DNA from: DATIRA01 sp964553405
Lineage (GTDB): Bacteria > Pseudomonadota > Gammaproteobacteria > Steroidobacterales > Steroidobacteraceae
Assembly: GCA_964553405.1 (NCBI GenBank)
Contig: CAZKLS010000001.1
Coordinates: 1-64,000, forward strand
DNA length: 64,000 nt
Reading direction: 5' to 3'
Shown: one piece after another, positions 7,553-15,620 of the stretch
Layout of the letters: the number at the start of each line of letters is the position of its first letter
How positions within the stretch are numbered: position 1 is the stretch's first letter
The notes under the pieces: generated by a model
Told to the model about the DNA's origin: nothing
The model's input: the letters and a program-made list of their open reading frames with translations, nothing else
Databases searched by the model: none
Program-made: the position numbers and the translations under genes

Positions 7553-8983
7553 TCACCCCTTGATGCATACGAGCGGCTCGAGGCGCGCGACCTTGCGCGC
7601 CAGCCCGGCCCGCTCGGCGACGTCCACGACCTGTTCGACGCGCTTGTAGGCGCCGGGTGCCTCCTCGGCGACGCCGCGCAGCGACGGGCTGCGGATCAGC
7701 ACGCCTCGCCCGGCGAGCTCGTCGACCAGCTCGCGGCCGCGCCAGCGACGGGTCGCCGCATGCCGTGACATGCTGCGCCCCGCGCCGTGACAAGCGGAGC
7801 CGAGCGAGCGGCGCTCGCCGCTTTCGGTTCCCGCCAGCACGTACGAGGCGGTGCCCATCGAGCCGCCGATCAGCACGGGCTGTCCGAACTCGCGCAGTGC
7901 CGCGGGAATCGCCGGATTGCCCGGCCCGAACGCGCGCGTCGCGCCCTTGCGGTGAACGTGGAGACGCCGCGGCCTGCCCTGCTGCTCGTGCACTTCCTCC
8001 TTGCAGATGTTGTGCGACACGTCGTACAGCAGGTCGAGCCTCGATCCGGGAAGGATGCGGAGGAAGGACTCGCGGGCGAGATGCGTGAGAATCTGCCGGT
8101 TCGCCAGCGCACAGTTCATCGCGGCGCGCATCGCTTCGAGGTAACGCCGGCCCAGTTCCGATCGTATCGGCGCGCAGGCCAGTTCGCGGTCCGGCAGCGC
8201 GATGCCGTGCTGCGGCGCCTGGACCGCCATGTCGCGCAGGAAGTCGGTGCCGATCTGGTGGCCGAGACCGCGCGAGCCGCAATGAATGCTGACCACGGCC
8301 TGCCGGGCCGAGAGCCCGAAGCCCGCCGCGATATGCTGATCGAAGATCTCCGCGACCCACTGGACCTCGAGATAGTGGTTGCCGGAGCCGAGCGTCCCCA
8401 TCTCGTCGCGCTGGCGCTTGCGCGCCCGTGTCGAAATCGCGGCCGGCGCCGCGCCGGCGATGCAGCCGCGCTCTTCTATGTGCTCGAGATCCTCCGGCCG
8501 GCCCCAGCCGCGCTGCACCGCCCAGCGCGCCCCGCCGAGCAGCATCGCGTCCATCTCCGATTCGGTCAGGTGGATTCGGCCGGTGCTGCCGACGCCGGCG
8601 GGAATGGCGCGCGCCAGCTCGTCTGCGAGCCTCTGCTGGACCGCGACGATCTCGTCCCGGCCGAGGTTGGTCAGCAGCGCGCGGACCCCGCAGGAGATGT
8701 CGAAGCCGACGCCCCCCGCCGACACGATGCCGTCCTGGTCCGCGTCGAACGCCGCGACGCCGCCTATCGGGAACCCGTAGCCCCAGTGCGCGTCCGGCAT
8801 CGCATACGCGGCACCGACGATACCCGGCAGCGCCGCGACGTTGCAGATCTGCTCGCGGACCTTCTCGTCCATGTCGCGGATCAGCGACTCGTCCGCATAC
8901 AGCACCGCGGGTACGCGCATCGGGCCGACCGGGCGGATGACCCAGCGGTAGTCGGACTCGCGCTCGATGCCTGACAGTTCCAT
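7553..8983 (-). CDS. rtcB: RNA-splicing ligase RtcB
   Basis: GTP- and Mn-dependent RNA ligase that joins a 2',3'-cyclic phosphate or 3'-phosphate end to a 5'-OH end; in bacteria it repairs cleaved tRNA or rRNA. The 476 residues carry the full active site: Asp95 and Cys98 in GFDISCG, His203 in GSGNHYLEV, His234 in SIHCGSRGLG, His324 in DVSHN and the guanylylated His399 in ACHGAGRSMSR. GAGGCGGG precedes the ATG at 8983, right at the archease stop. It lies between archease, its activating partner, and a PRPP synthetase. No rtcA cyclase or RtcR regulator is nearby, so control differs from the E. coli rtcBA operon. Confidence 0.97.
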   Translation of the reverse strand: MELSGIERESDYRWVIRPVGPMRVPAVLYADESLIRDMDEKVREQICNVAALPGIVGAAYAMPDAHWGYGFPIGGVAAFDADQDGIVSAGGVGFDISCGVRALLTNLGRDEIVAVQQRLADELARAIPAGVGSTGRIHLTESEMDAMLLGGARWAVQRGWGRPEDLEHIEERGCIAGAAPAAISTRARKRQRDEMGTLGSGNHYLEVQWVAEIFDQHIAAGFGLSARQAVVSIHCGSRGLGHQIGTDFLRDMAVQAPQHGIALPDRELACAPIRSELGRRYLEAMRAAMNCALANRQILTHLARESFLRILPGSRLDLLYDVSHNICKEEVHEQQGRPRRLHVHRKGATRAFGPGNPAIPAALREFGQPVLIGGSMGTASYVLAGTESGERRSLGSACHGAGRSMSRHAATRRWRGRELVDELAGRGVLIRSPSLRGVAEEAPGAYKRVEQVVDVAERAGLARKVARLEPLVCIKG

Positions 8984-8992
8984 GTGCCCGCC

Positions 8993-9409
8993 TCAAACGT
9001 CCAGCACGCACTGCGCGATCCAGCCGCCGGCTTCGTCCTGCCGCACGGCGAGCTCCGTCATCGTCGCGCCCTTGACCTCCACGGCCGGCTCGTGCCGGGC
9101 GACGTCGACCGGCTCGCCCGCGATCGCCGCCTCGAGCCGATCGTGCTCGATGCGCAGTTCGAACCTGGAGTAAAGACTGCGCCGGGTGGACATCAGGAAC
9201 ACCAGGGCGTTCAGAAACTCGTAGAGCAGCAACTCGGGATCGGGGGCCGCGCACCGCAGCGACTCGGTCCGCAACGGCCGGACGCCGGCGGGATCCGTGA
9301 CCACCGCCGTCAGCCCCAGGGCCGCCTCGGCGAAGGCCTCGGCCTGTGTCGCACCGTGTCCGCGGACACCGATGTCCGCGCCGTGCGCGAAGTGCTGCCA
9401 GTGGCCCAT
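8993..9409 (-). CDS. Archease, RtcB activator
   Basis: Small acidic protein that helps RtcB go through guanylylation and turn over repeatedly. The 138 residues open with HFAHGADIGVRGHG, the archease N-terminal signature with metal-binding Asp, and end in WIAQCVLDV; ELLLYEFLNALVFLM near residue 60 is also typical. The ATG at 9409 is preferred because GGAG stands nine bases upstream; the ATG at 9418 abuts that GGAG. The gene is 9 bases ahead of rtcB and is surely co-transcribed. A 14-base perfect palindrome (9423-9436) sits just before its ribosome site. Confidence 0.93.
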   Translation of the reverse strand: MGHWQHFAHGADIGVRGHGATQAEAFAEAALGLTAVVTDPAGVRPLRTESLRCAAPDPELLLYEFLNALVFLMSTRRSLYSRFELRIEHDRLEAAIAGEPVDVARHEPAVEVKGATMTELAVRQDEAGGWIAQCVLDV

Positions 9410-9422
9410 CGCGCGCATCTCC

Positions 9423-9436
9423 GACCGGGCCCGGTC
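9423..9436. repeat. 14-base perfect palindrome before archease
   Basis: GACCGGGCCCGGTC is self-complementary and lies between the hibernation-factor stop and the archease start. On the minus-strand mRNA the flanking bases extend pairing (CCGAC upstream with GTCGG downstream), and the hairpin would end beside the GGAG of archease, so it could limit ribosome access. A near-identical palindrome is at 56398-56411. Confidence 0.6.
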
Positions 9437-9450
9437 AGTCGGTCATTTCT

Positions 9451-9804
9451 TCAAACCAGCTTTTCCCGCAGCTTCTGCTCGCCACGCAGCGCCGCCATGC
9501 GCTGCTTCAGCTGACGCTCCGCCGCCTCGAACGCGTCGCGGATCACGACGTACACGTCCTCGTGACCGTCGCGTTGCGGTCGCTCCATGTCCACCACGAC
9601 GTCCTCGCCGGGCAGCGCGAGCTGCAACTTGACGTTGAAGACCTTGCCGTGACTGTGGTGCCGATGCGGCGAGTCGACGACGACGCGGCACGACTGTATC
9701 CGGTCGCTGAACACCCCCAGGTGGTCGGCGAGTTCGCGCACCCGCGTCTCGACCGCGGCTGAGGAATCCATGTGTCGGAATGTGATCTGGACGGGGATGG
9801 TCAC
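9451..9804 (-). CDS. Ribosome hibernation factor / sigma-54 modulation family (HPF/RaiA-like)
   Basis: Protein of 117 residues of the S30AE family that binds the 30S decoding site and keeps ribosomes inactive during stress. It opens PVQITFRHMDSSAAVETRV, has the expected beta-alpha-beta pattern, and a histidine cluster HRHHSHG near residue 47. It lacks the long C-terminal extension of long HPF, so it is the short HPF/YfiA class. GTG at 9804 has AAGGA about eight bases upstream. It heads the operon with archease, rtcB and the second prs; the company suggests a joint response to RNA damage or dormancy. A weak TAAATT -10 lies at 9847-9842. Confidence 0.88.
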   Translation of the reverse strand: MTIPVQITFRHMDSSAAVETRVRELADHLGVFSDRIQSCRVVVDSPHRHHSHGKVFNVKLQLALPGEDVVVDMERPQRDGHEDVYVVIRDAFEAAERQLKQRMAALRGEQKLREKLV

Positions 9805-9992
9805 TGTTATGTCCTTCTCTGAGATCGCTCAGGACGATTCCAATTTAGGACTCGGCACTGTGGCGGACAGTAGGTATTGCCCGCAGGTCCGCGCCCGCAG
9901 GGATTCAAGGTTACACTGTCGGGAATCACCGTCCAGCGGCGAATCCGCCGCGATCGACACATTTCCGACGGCACGGCGGAGGCGACGCCGGC

Positions 9993-11567
9993 ATGGGCAG
10001 ACGAGACCGCGACGACGCGCTGATCGAGGCCCTGCTCAAGCCGGAGTGCTATCCACATGCGGTCGAGGAACCGGTCCAGCGTGTCGAAACCCACGTGTCC
10101 TGGATACTGCTGACCGGGCCCTATGCCTACAAGATCAAGAAACCGCTGAAGCTCAGCTTCCTCGACTACTCGGACCCGGCAGCGCGCCGGGCCTTCTGCG
10201 AGCAGGAACTGCGGCTGAACCGCCGCTATGCGCCGGACCTCTATCTCGACGTCGTCGGCATCACCCGCCGGGGCAGTACCGTCGAAATCGGCGACAGGCT
10301 CGAGGGCGCCGACGAATTCGCAGTACGGATGAAGCAGTTCGATCGCAGCCAGGAACTCGACGTGCTGCTGCGCTCCGGCGCGGTGCAGCCTGACGAGCTG
10401 ACCGCGCTCGGCAAGCTCGTCGGCGACTTTCATGCGAGCGCAGCGCAGGCGCCGCGCTCGAGTGACTACGGCCGTCCGTCGCTGGTGCATGGGATCACGC
10501 TGGACAATTTCTCGCACCTGGCAAACGTGCAGCAGCGGGGCGTATCACGCCAGGACGTCGATCGGCTCGAGACCGCGGTTGCACAGGTGTTCGAGCGGGT
10601 CGCGTCACTGATGGACGAGCGGCGGGAGGCGGGATGGGTGCGCGAGTGCCACGGGGACCTCCACTGCGCGAACATCGTGCGCTGGGGCGGCCGGCTCACG
10701 CCTTTCGACGGCATCGAGTTCGATCCGGCGCTGCGCTTCATCGACGTCGTGAACGACCTTGCATTCCTGACGATGGACCTGGCCGCGAGGGGCCGCAGGG
10801 ACCTGCGTCGCACGGTCCTCGACGCCTGGACCACGACGCTGGGCGATTATCCCGGGCTGGCCCTGCTGCGCTACTACGAGGCCTACCGGGCGCTGGTGCG
10901 AGCGAAGGTCGCCGCACTTCGCGCCGGACAGCACGCGGCGGATTCCCCGGAGGCGGTCGCCGCCGGACGCGAACTCCTCAGCTACTTCGAGTTCTCGCGG
11001 CACCGCGCGCACGCGACGACCCCGGCACTGATCCTGACCTGCGGATTGTCCGGCTCGGGCAAGACCTGGCTGTCGCGCGCGCTCGCGCCGCGGCTCGACG
11101 CGCTGCACGTTCGCTCCGACGTGGAGCGCAAGCGACTCGCCGGACTCGGTCCGCTCGCGGACTCCCGCTCGATGCCCGGCGGCGGACTCTACACGCGCGA
11201 GTTCAACGAGCGGACCTACCGGCGGCTGCGCGACTGCGCGAGCGGGTGCCTGCGGGGCGGCGAGAACCTGATAGTGGATGCCGCGTTCCTGCGGGCCGAC
11301 GAGCGCACCGCGATGCTCGAGCTGGCCCGGGAGCTCGGCGCCACGCCGCGTATCCTGTACTGCACGGCTCCGCTCGGCGTGCTTCGCGAGCGGGTCTCGA
11401 GCCGCCAGCGGCAGCGCCAGGACGCCTCGGAGGCCGGCGTCGAGGTGCTCGAGCGCCAGGCCGGCTGGCGAGAGGAGTTCACCGCTGCGGAACGGCCACT
11501 GGTGCTCGAGCTGGACACGGCGCGACCGGACGCCGCGGAAAGGGCGCTCAGCCTGCTGACTGCGTGA
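9993..11567 (+). CDS. Bifunctional phosphotransferase-fold / P-loop kinase (COG2187-COG0645 type)
   Basis: Two-domain predicted kinase of 524 residues. Residues 1-335 are an aminoglycoside-phosphotransferase fold with YAYKIKKPLKLSFLDYSD near 47-64, a catalytic loop CHGDLHCANIV near 219 and FDGIEFDPALRFID near 235. Residues about 345-524 are a P-loop small-molecule kinase with Walker A GLSGSGKTW near 351-359 and VDAAFLRADERTA. No substrate has been read from the sequence; this fused architecture is widespread in proteobacteria without a settled role. It is divergent from the hibernation/RtcB operon across 188 bases. Its 3' end overlaps the convergent symporter gene by 20 bases. The kinase at 5577-6581 is a shorter relative. 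Confidence 0.87.
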   Translation: MGRRDRDDALIEALLKPECYPHAVEEPVQRVETHVSWILLTGPYAYKIKKPLKLSFLDYSDPAARRAFCEQELRLNRRYAPDLYLDVVGITRRGSTVEIGDRLEGADEFAVRMKQFDRSQELDVLLRSGAVQPDELTALGKLVGDFHASAAQAPRSSDYGRPSLVHGITLDNFSHLANVQQRGVSRQDVDRLETAVAQVFERVASLMDERREAGWVRECHGDLHCANIVRWGGRLTPFDGIEFDPALRFIDVVNDLAFLTMDLAARGRRDLRRTVLDAWTTTLGDYPGLALLRYYEAYRALVRAKVAALRAGQHAADSPEAVAAGRELLSYFEFSRHRAHATTPALILTCGLSGSGKTWLSRALAPRLDALHVRSDVERKRLAGLGPLADSRSMPGGGLYTREFNERTYRRLRDCASGCLRGGENLIVDAAFLRADERTAMLELARELGATPRILYCTAPLGVLRERVSSRQRQRQDASEAGVEVLERQAGWREEFTAAERPLVLELDTARPDAAERALSLLTA

Positions 11568-12870
11568 GGCGCGCCCGCTGGCTCTCGTCGACGACCGTCG
11601 CGGTCACGAGGTCGCCGCCGACGTTGGTCATCGTCCGTGTCATGTCGAGGATGCGGTCCACGCCGAGGATGATGCCGATGCCTTCCGGCGGCACGCCGAA
11701 GGCGGCCAGCAATCCGGCGATCAGCGGCAGCGAGCCGCCCGGAATCGAGGCGACTGCGACTGCGCTGAGCACCGCCAGGAACACCAGCGTCGCCTGCTGC
11801 GCGAGGTTGAGATCCACGCCGAACACCTGCGCGACGAACAGCACGACACAGCCCTCGTACAGCGCCGTGCCGGCCATGTTCATCGTCGCGCCCAGCGGCA
11901 GCACGAAGCCGGCCGTGGACGGCGAGATGCCGAGTCGCCCGCGAGCCGCGGCCAGCGCGGTCGGCAGCGTCGCGCCACTCGAGCTGGTCGTGAACGCGGT
12001 GATCAGCACGTCCTTGATCTGCCGGAAGAACTCGATCGGATTGCGTCGCGCGAGGAACCTGAGCCACAGCGACATGGTGCCGAACAGGTGCAGCAGCAGC
12101 ATCGCCAGGCAGCCGAGCACGAACAGCCCGAGCGCGAGCAGGATGTCCACGCCGACCTTGACCACGACGCTGAAGATCATCGCCGGCACCGCATAGGGCG
12201 CGAGCCTGAGGGCGAAGTGCACGATGCCGGTCATCACGTCGGTCACGGTTTCCAGCGACTGCTGCATCCGTCGCCGCCGTCCCTTGCTGAACTGCAGCCC
12301 GGCCGCTCCGACCAGGATCGCGAACACGATCAGCGGCAGCACTTCGCCGAGCGAGGAACGCTGGTTGCCGACGACCGCGCCGAACAGGTTCCGCGGCATG
12401 AACATGTCGACGACCGTCGCGGGCGTGATCTCAGGCTGCTTCGCGCGGGTTTCCATGTGCTGCCTGGACTCGCCGGCGTACTCGGCGATCAGTCGCTCGG
12501 AGGTCGCATCGTCGAGGCGCGACCCCGGCGCGAGCAGGTTCATCATCAGCAGCCCGAGCGCGGCCGCGATCAACATGTTCGCGAAGAACAGCGCGAAGGT
12601 CCGGCCGGCCAGCGGGCCGAGGTGCGCGAGCTCGCCGAGCTGCACCACGCCGTTCGCGAGCGAGGCGAAGACCAGCGGGATCACTACGAAGAACAGCATC
12701 CGCAGGAAGACCTGGCCCAGCGGATCCATCAGGTTCGTTGCGAGCCAGCGGGCGCCCTCGAGCACCGGCGGCAGCACGCTGCCGACCGCGAGCGTCAGTG
12801 CCCCGGCGACGGCGCCGATCACGAGGCCGAGCAGGATGCGGTTCGCAAGCTTGGAGTCGATGTCGGCCAC
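11548..12870 (-). CDS. Dicarboxylate/amino acid:cation symporter (SDF family)
   Basis: Inner-membrane secondary transporter of 440 residues, related to GltP, DctA and GltPh. About eight hydrophobic segments and two re-entrant hairpins can be followed. Hairpin 1 has TSSSGATLPTAL; the last helix has DRILDMTRTMTNVGGD, which keeps the Asp, Arg, Thr, Asn and Asp residues that bind substrate and sodium in GltPh. The usual NMDGT motif reads NMAGT here, losing the Asp that helps form one sodium site. The start is GTG at 12870 with no Shine-Dalgarno sequence, and the 3' end of a tRNA gene is only 12 bases upstream. Confidence 0.9.
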   Translation of the reverse strand: MADIDSKLANRILLGLVIGAVAGALTLAVGSVLPPVLEGARWLATNLMDPLGQVFLRMLFFVVIPLVFASLANGVVQLGELAHLGPLAGRTFALFFANMLIAAALGLLMMNLLAPGSRLDDATSERLIAEYAGESRQHMETRAKQPEITPATVVDMFMPRNLFGAVVGNQRSSLGEVLPLIVFAILVGAAGLQFSKGRRRRMQQSLETVTDVMTGIVHFALRLAPYAVPAMIFSVVVKVGVDILLALGLFVLGCLAMLLLHLFGTMSLWLRFLARRNPIEFFRQIKDVLITAFTTSSSGATLPTALAAARGRLGISPSTAGFVLPLGATMNMAGTALYEGCVVLFVAQVFGVDLNLAQQATLVFLAVLSAVAVASIPGGSLPLIAGLLAAFGVPPEGIGIILGVDRILDMTRTMTNVGGDLVTATVVDESQRARLTQSAG

Positions 12871-12882
12871 GGGAGGATGTTC

Positions 12883-12959
<77 letters not shown>

Positions 12960-13010
12960 ACGAGGGGGCGGAAATTCTCCGGGCCTGCGCTCAGCGAGTC
13001 AACCCTGTGA

Positions 13011-14105
13011 TCAGACGTTGAACCGGAAGTGCATCACGTCCCCCTCGCGGACGACGTAGTCCCTGCCCTCGAGCCGGAGCTTTCCGGCCTCCTTGGCGCC
13101 GAGCTCCCCGCGGCAGGCGACGAAGTCCTCGTAGCCGATGACCTCGGCCCGGATGAAGCCTTTCTCGAAATCGGTGTGGATCTCGCCGGCAGCCTGTGGC
13201 GCAAGGTAACCCTTGTGGGTCGTCCAGGCCCGGACCTCTTTCGGTCCGGCCGTGAAGAATGTCAGCAGCCCGAGCATGTGGTAGGCGGCGCGGATCACCC
13301 GGTTCAGGCCCGGCTCGTCGAGCCCGAGCTCGTCGAGGAAGGCCGCGCGGTCGCCGGGCTCCAGCTCCGCGATCTCGGCCTCGATCGCGGCACAGACCGG
13401 CACGACGTCGGCACCCTCCGCCTCGCCCAGCCGCCGGACCGCCTCGAGCCGCGGATTGTCGCGGAAGCCGTCCTCGGCGACGTTGGCGACGTACATCAGC
13501 GGCTTGATCGTGATCAGGTGCAGCTCCCGCAGCAGCTCGCGCTCGGGCGGCTCGACCGGCAGCGTTCGCGCCGGACTGCCGGCGTCGAGGTGCTCCCTCA
13601 TGCGCCTGAGCAGCTCGCGCAGCCGGATGGCCTCCTTGTCGCCGGCCTTGGAGGCCTTTTCCGCCCGCTGCAGCGCACGCTCGACCGTGTCGAGATCCGC
13701 CAGCGCGAGCTCGGTGTTGATCACTGCGATGTCGCTCGAGGGATCCACCCTGCCGGCGACGTGCACGACGTCGTCGTTCTCGAAGCAGCGCACCACGTGC
13801 GCCACCGCGTCCGTCTCGCGGATGTTGGCCAGGAACTTGTTGCCCAGGCCCTCGCCCTTGGACGCCCCGGCGACCAGCCCGGCGATGTCGACGAACTCGA
13901 CGGTCGTCGGCAGGACCTTCTCCGGCTTGACGATCCCGGCGAGCACCGCGAGGCGGGGATCCGGCACGGGCACCACGCCGACGTTCGGATCGATCGTGCA
14001 GAACGGGTAGTTTTCCGCCGCCGCGTTCTGCGCCTCGGTCAGCGCGTTGAACAGCGTCGACTTGCCGACGTTGGGGAGCCCCACGATTCCGCACTTGATC
14101 CCCAT
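13011..14105 (-). CDS. ychF: Redox-regulated ATPase YchF
   Basis: P-loop ATPase of the Obg branch, 364 residues, which binds ribosomes and modulates stress responses. Walker A is [14 protein letters not shown] at residues 9-22, the switch region [17 protein letters not shown] follows near 75-91, and a C-terminal TGS-like domain with [12 protein letters not shown] and [17 protein letters not shown] closes the protein. YchF prefers ATP because its G4 motif is changed. The ATG at 14105 is seven bases past the pth stop, with GGAGGG inside the pth end, matching the common pth-ychF pair. Confidence 0.97.
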   Translation of the reverse strand: MGIKCGIVGLPNVGKSTLFNALTEAQNAAAENYPFCTIDPNVGVVPVPDPRLAVLAGIVKPEKVLPTTVEFVDIAGLVAGASKGEGLGNKFLANIRETDAVAHVVRCFENDDVVHVAGRVDPSSDIAVINTELALADLDTVERALQRAEKASKAGDKEAIRLRELLRRMREHLDAGSPARTLPVEPPERELLRELHLITIKPLMYVANVAEDGFRDNPRLEAVRRLGEAEGADVVPVCAAIEAEIAELEPGDRAAFLDELGLDEPGLNRVIRAAYHMLGLLTFFTAGPKEVRAWTTHKGYLAPQAAGEIHTDFEKGFIRAEVIGYEDFVACRGELGAKEAGKLRLEGRDYVVREGDVMHFRFNV

Positions 14106-14111
14106 CGGCGC

Positions 14112-14708
14112 TCAGCCCTCCCCGGCCGCGGAAACGGTGTGCAGGCGATGCATCGCCCGCTCGGACCCGTCCCTGAGAAACACTTCGAGCGCCTCCAGCG
14201 ACGCTCCGACGGCGCCGACGATCGCCTCTTCGTCGGCCGGTGCCGCACGCTGCAGCACGTAGTCGATCACTTCGCCCGCCTCGCGCGGGTGCCCGATGCC
14301 CAGCCGCAGGCGCCAGAAATCCGCACCGCAGTGCTTGATCGTGTCGCGCAGGCCGTTGTGCCCGCCGTGGCCTCCGCCGAATTTGAAGCGGGCGACGCCC
14401 GGCGGCAGGTCGAGGTCATCGTGCACGACCAGCAGCTCCGCGGCCGGCGTCTTCAGATAGTCGAGCAGCGATCGCACCGAGAGTCCGCTGCGGTTCATGA
14501 AGGTCTGGGGCTTGAGCAGCACCAGGTCATGGTCCTGCTCCGTCAGCCGGCACACCTCGCCCTGGTAGCGGGCATGGGGCCGGAATTGCGCGCCGTGCCG
14601 GCGCGCCAGCGCGTCGACGAACCAGAAGCCGGCGTTGTGGCGGGTCAGGCGATGCTCCGGCCCGGGATTGCCGAGACCGACGACGATCTGCAACGGAGTA
14701 CCAGCCAT
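14112..14708 (-). CDS. pth: Peptidyl-tRNA hydrolase
   Basis: Cleaves the ester bond of peptidyl-tRNA released early from ribosomes, recycling tRNA. The 198 residues hold the family signatures: VVGLGNPGPEHRLTRHNAGF (7-26) with the catalytic His near 24, LLKPQTFMNRSG near 69, and VVHDDLDLPPGVARFKFGGG near 96-115, then GHNGLRD. Length matches the usual 190-200. It follows rplY after a terminator and precedes ychF by six bases. Confidence 0.97.
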   Translation of the reverse strand: MAGTPLQIVVGLGNPGPEHRLTRHNAGFWFVDALARRHGAQFRPHARYQGEVCRLTEQDHDLVLLKPQTFMNRSGLSVRSLLDYLKTPAAELLVVHDDLDLPPGVARFKFGGGHGGHNGLRDTIKHCGADFWRLRLGIGHPREAGEVIDYVLQRAAPADEEAIVGAVGASLEALEVFLRDGSERAMHRLHTVSAAGEG

Positions 14709-14720
14709 GAGTCTTCCCCG

Positions 14721-14752
14721 AAAAAGAAGGGGCCGCCCGACAGGGCGGCCCG
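14721..14752 (-). terminator. Intrinsic terminator between rplY and pth
   Basis: On the minus strand GGCCGCCC (14750-14743) pairs with GGGCGGCC (14738-14731) around a four-base loop, followed by CCTTCTTTTTC. The stem is strong and the T-rich tract good. A second small hairpin (14759-14775, seven pairs) directly follows the rplY stop. Readthrough would be needed for pth-ychF unless they have their own promoter in the short spacer. Confidence 0.75.
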
Positions 14753-14774
14753 CATCCTACGGCGGCTTCCGCCG

Positions 14775-15464
14775 TTACTTCTTCGCTTCCTTCGCGCCCT
14801 TGGCTTCGCCCGCAGGCTCCGCCGCGGCAGGCGCTGCGGCAGCCACGCCAGGAGTCGCGCCAGCTTCGGCAGCCGGAGTCTCGACCTCCTCGGCACGCGC
14901 GTGGTGGATGGACGCGACCGGCGCGTTGCGGCCGTGACTGAGCTCCGGAATCTCGACCCCGTCGGGGAGCGCGAGATCCGCCAGGTAGAGCATCTGGTTC
15001 ATGTCGAGCGCCGACAGGTCCGCATCGAGGTACTCGGGCAGGTCCTTCGGCAGGCAGCTCACCTCGATCTCGTTGCGCAGGTGGGAGATCTGGCCGCCCT
15101 TCTTGACGCCGGGGGCGACGCCCTCGCCGCGGAAGTGGATCGGGATCATCATCCGGATCTTCTCGTCCTCGAGCACGCGCTGCAGGTCCACGTGCAGGAC
15201 CAGGTGCTTCGCCGGATGACGCTGCACGTCCTTCAGCACGACGGCCTGGCTGAGATCGCCGACCTTGATGCTGATGATGGTCGAGTAGAAGCGCTCGTTG
15301 TCGAGCGCCTGCATCAGCTTGTTCTGGTCCAGGGCCAGTGCGCGCGGTTCGCGATGACCGCCGTACAGGATCGCCGGCACCTTGTTCTCGCGACGCAGGC
15401 GGCGGCTCGCACCTTTGCCCTGCGCGTCGCGGAACTCGGCATTGAGTTCGAATGACGTCTTCAT
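14775..15464 (-). CDS. rplY: 50S ribosomal protein L25, long CTC form
   Basis: Binds 5S rRNA in the large subunit. The 229 residues are the long (CTC/TL5) type: residues 1-95 are the L25 5S-binding barrel (LRRENKVPAILYGGHREP) and residues 100-185 the TL5 C-terminal domain (LVLHVDLQRVLEDEKIRM, SCLPKDLPEYLDADLSALD). The last 45 residues are Ala/Glu/Pro-rich and likely disordered. It lies between prs and pth, the common gammaproteobacterial order. A long inverted repeat fills the spacer upstream. Confidence 0.96.
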   Translation of the reverse strand: MKTSFELNAEFRDAQGKGASRRLRRENKVPAILYGGHREPRALALDQNKLMQALDNERFYSTIISIKVGDLSQAVVLKDVQRHPAKHLVLHVDLQRVLEDEKIRMMIPIHFRGEGVAPGVKKGGQISHLRNEIEVSCLPKDLPEYLDADLSALDMNQMLYLADLALPDGVEIPELSHGRNAPVASIHHARAEEVETPAAEAGATPGVAAAAPAAAEPAGEAKGAKEAKK

Positions 15465-15535
15465 GAATATCTCCGTTTGCAGTGATTACGCCGCTCCACC
15501 CGCGACCAGGCGGGAACGGCACCTAGGAAAGTGAC

Positions 15536-15608
15536 TGGTGATCAGCGGGTAGCGGATAGTGTCCGTACTGGGTTCCCGTCCGGTCTATCCGCTACCCGCT
15601 ATTCACTA
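15536..15608. repeat. Long inverted repeat between prs and rplY (REP-like)
   Basis: AGCGGGTAGCGGATAG (15544-15559) recurs as its exact complement at 15585-15600 with a 25-base loop. After a two-base mismatch six further pairs (15536-15541 with 15603-15608, one G-T) extend it. Each arm is itself made of two near-identical seven-base units. Position between genes and internal repetition suggest a dispersed REP-type element, but it could equally be a transcribed stem-loop limiting prs readthrough into rplY. No transposase is present. Confidence 0.7.
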
Positions 15609-15620
15609 ACCCCTGATCCT

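Noticed and set aside
4459..11567. Genomic island acquired with a mobile element
   Set aside because: No integrase, transposase, direct repeats or tRNA-end duplication; the GC-rich composition looks like that of the surroundings, so transfer is not supported.
13029..15455. 808-codon frame antisense to ychF, pth and rplY
   Set aside because: Runs across three conserved genes and their terminator; low-complexity composition.
15536..15608. Possible CRISPR repeat unit
   Set aside because: Only one inverted pair, no regularly spaced direct repeats or spacers, no cas genes.
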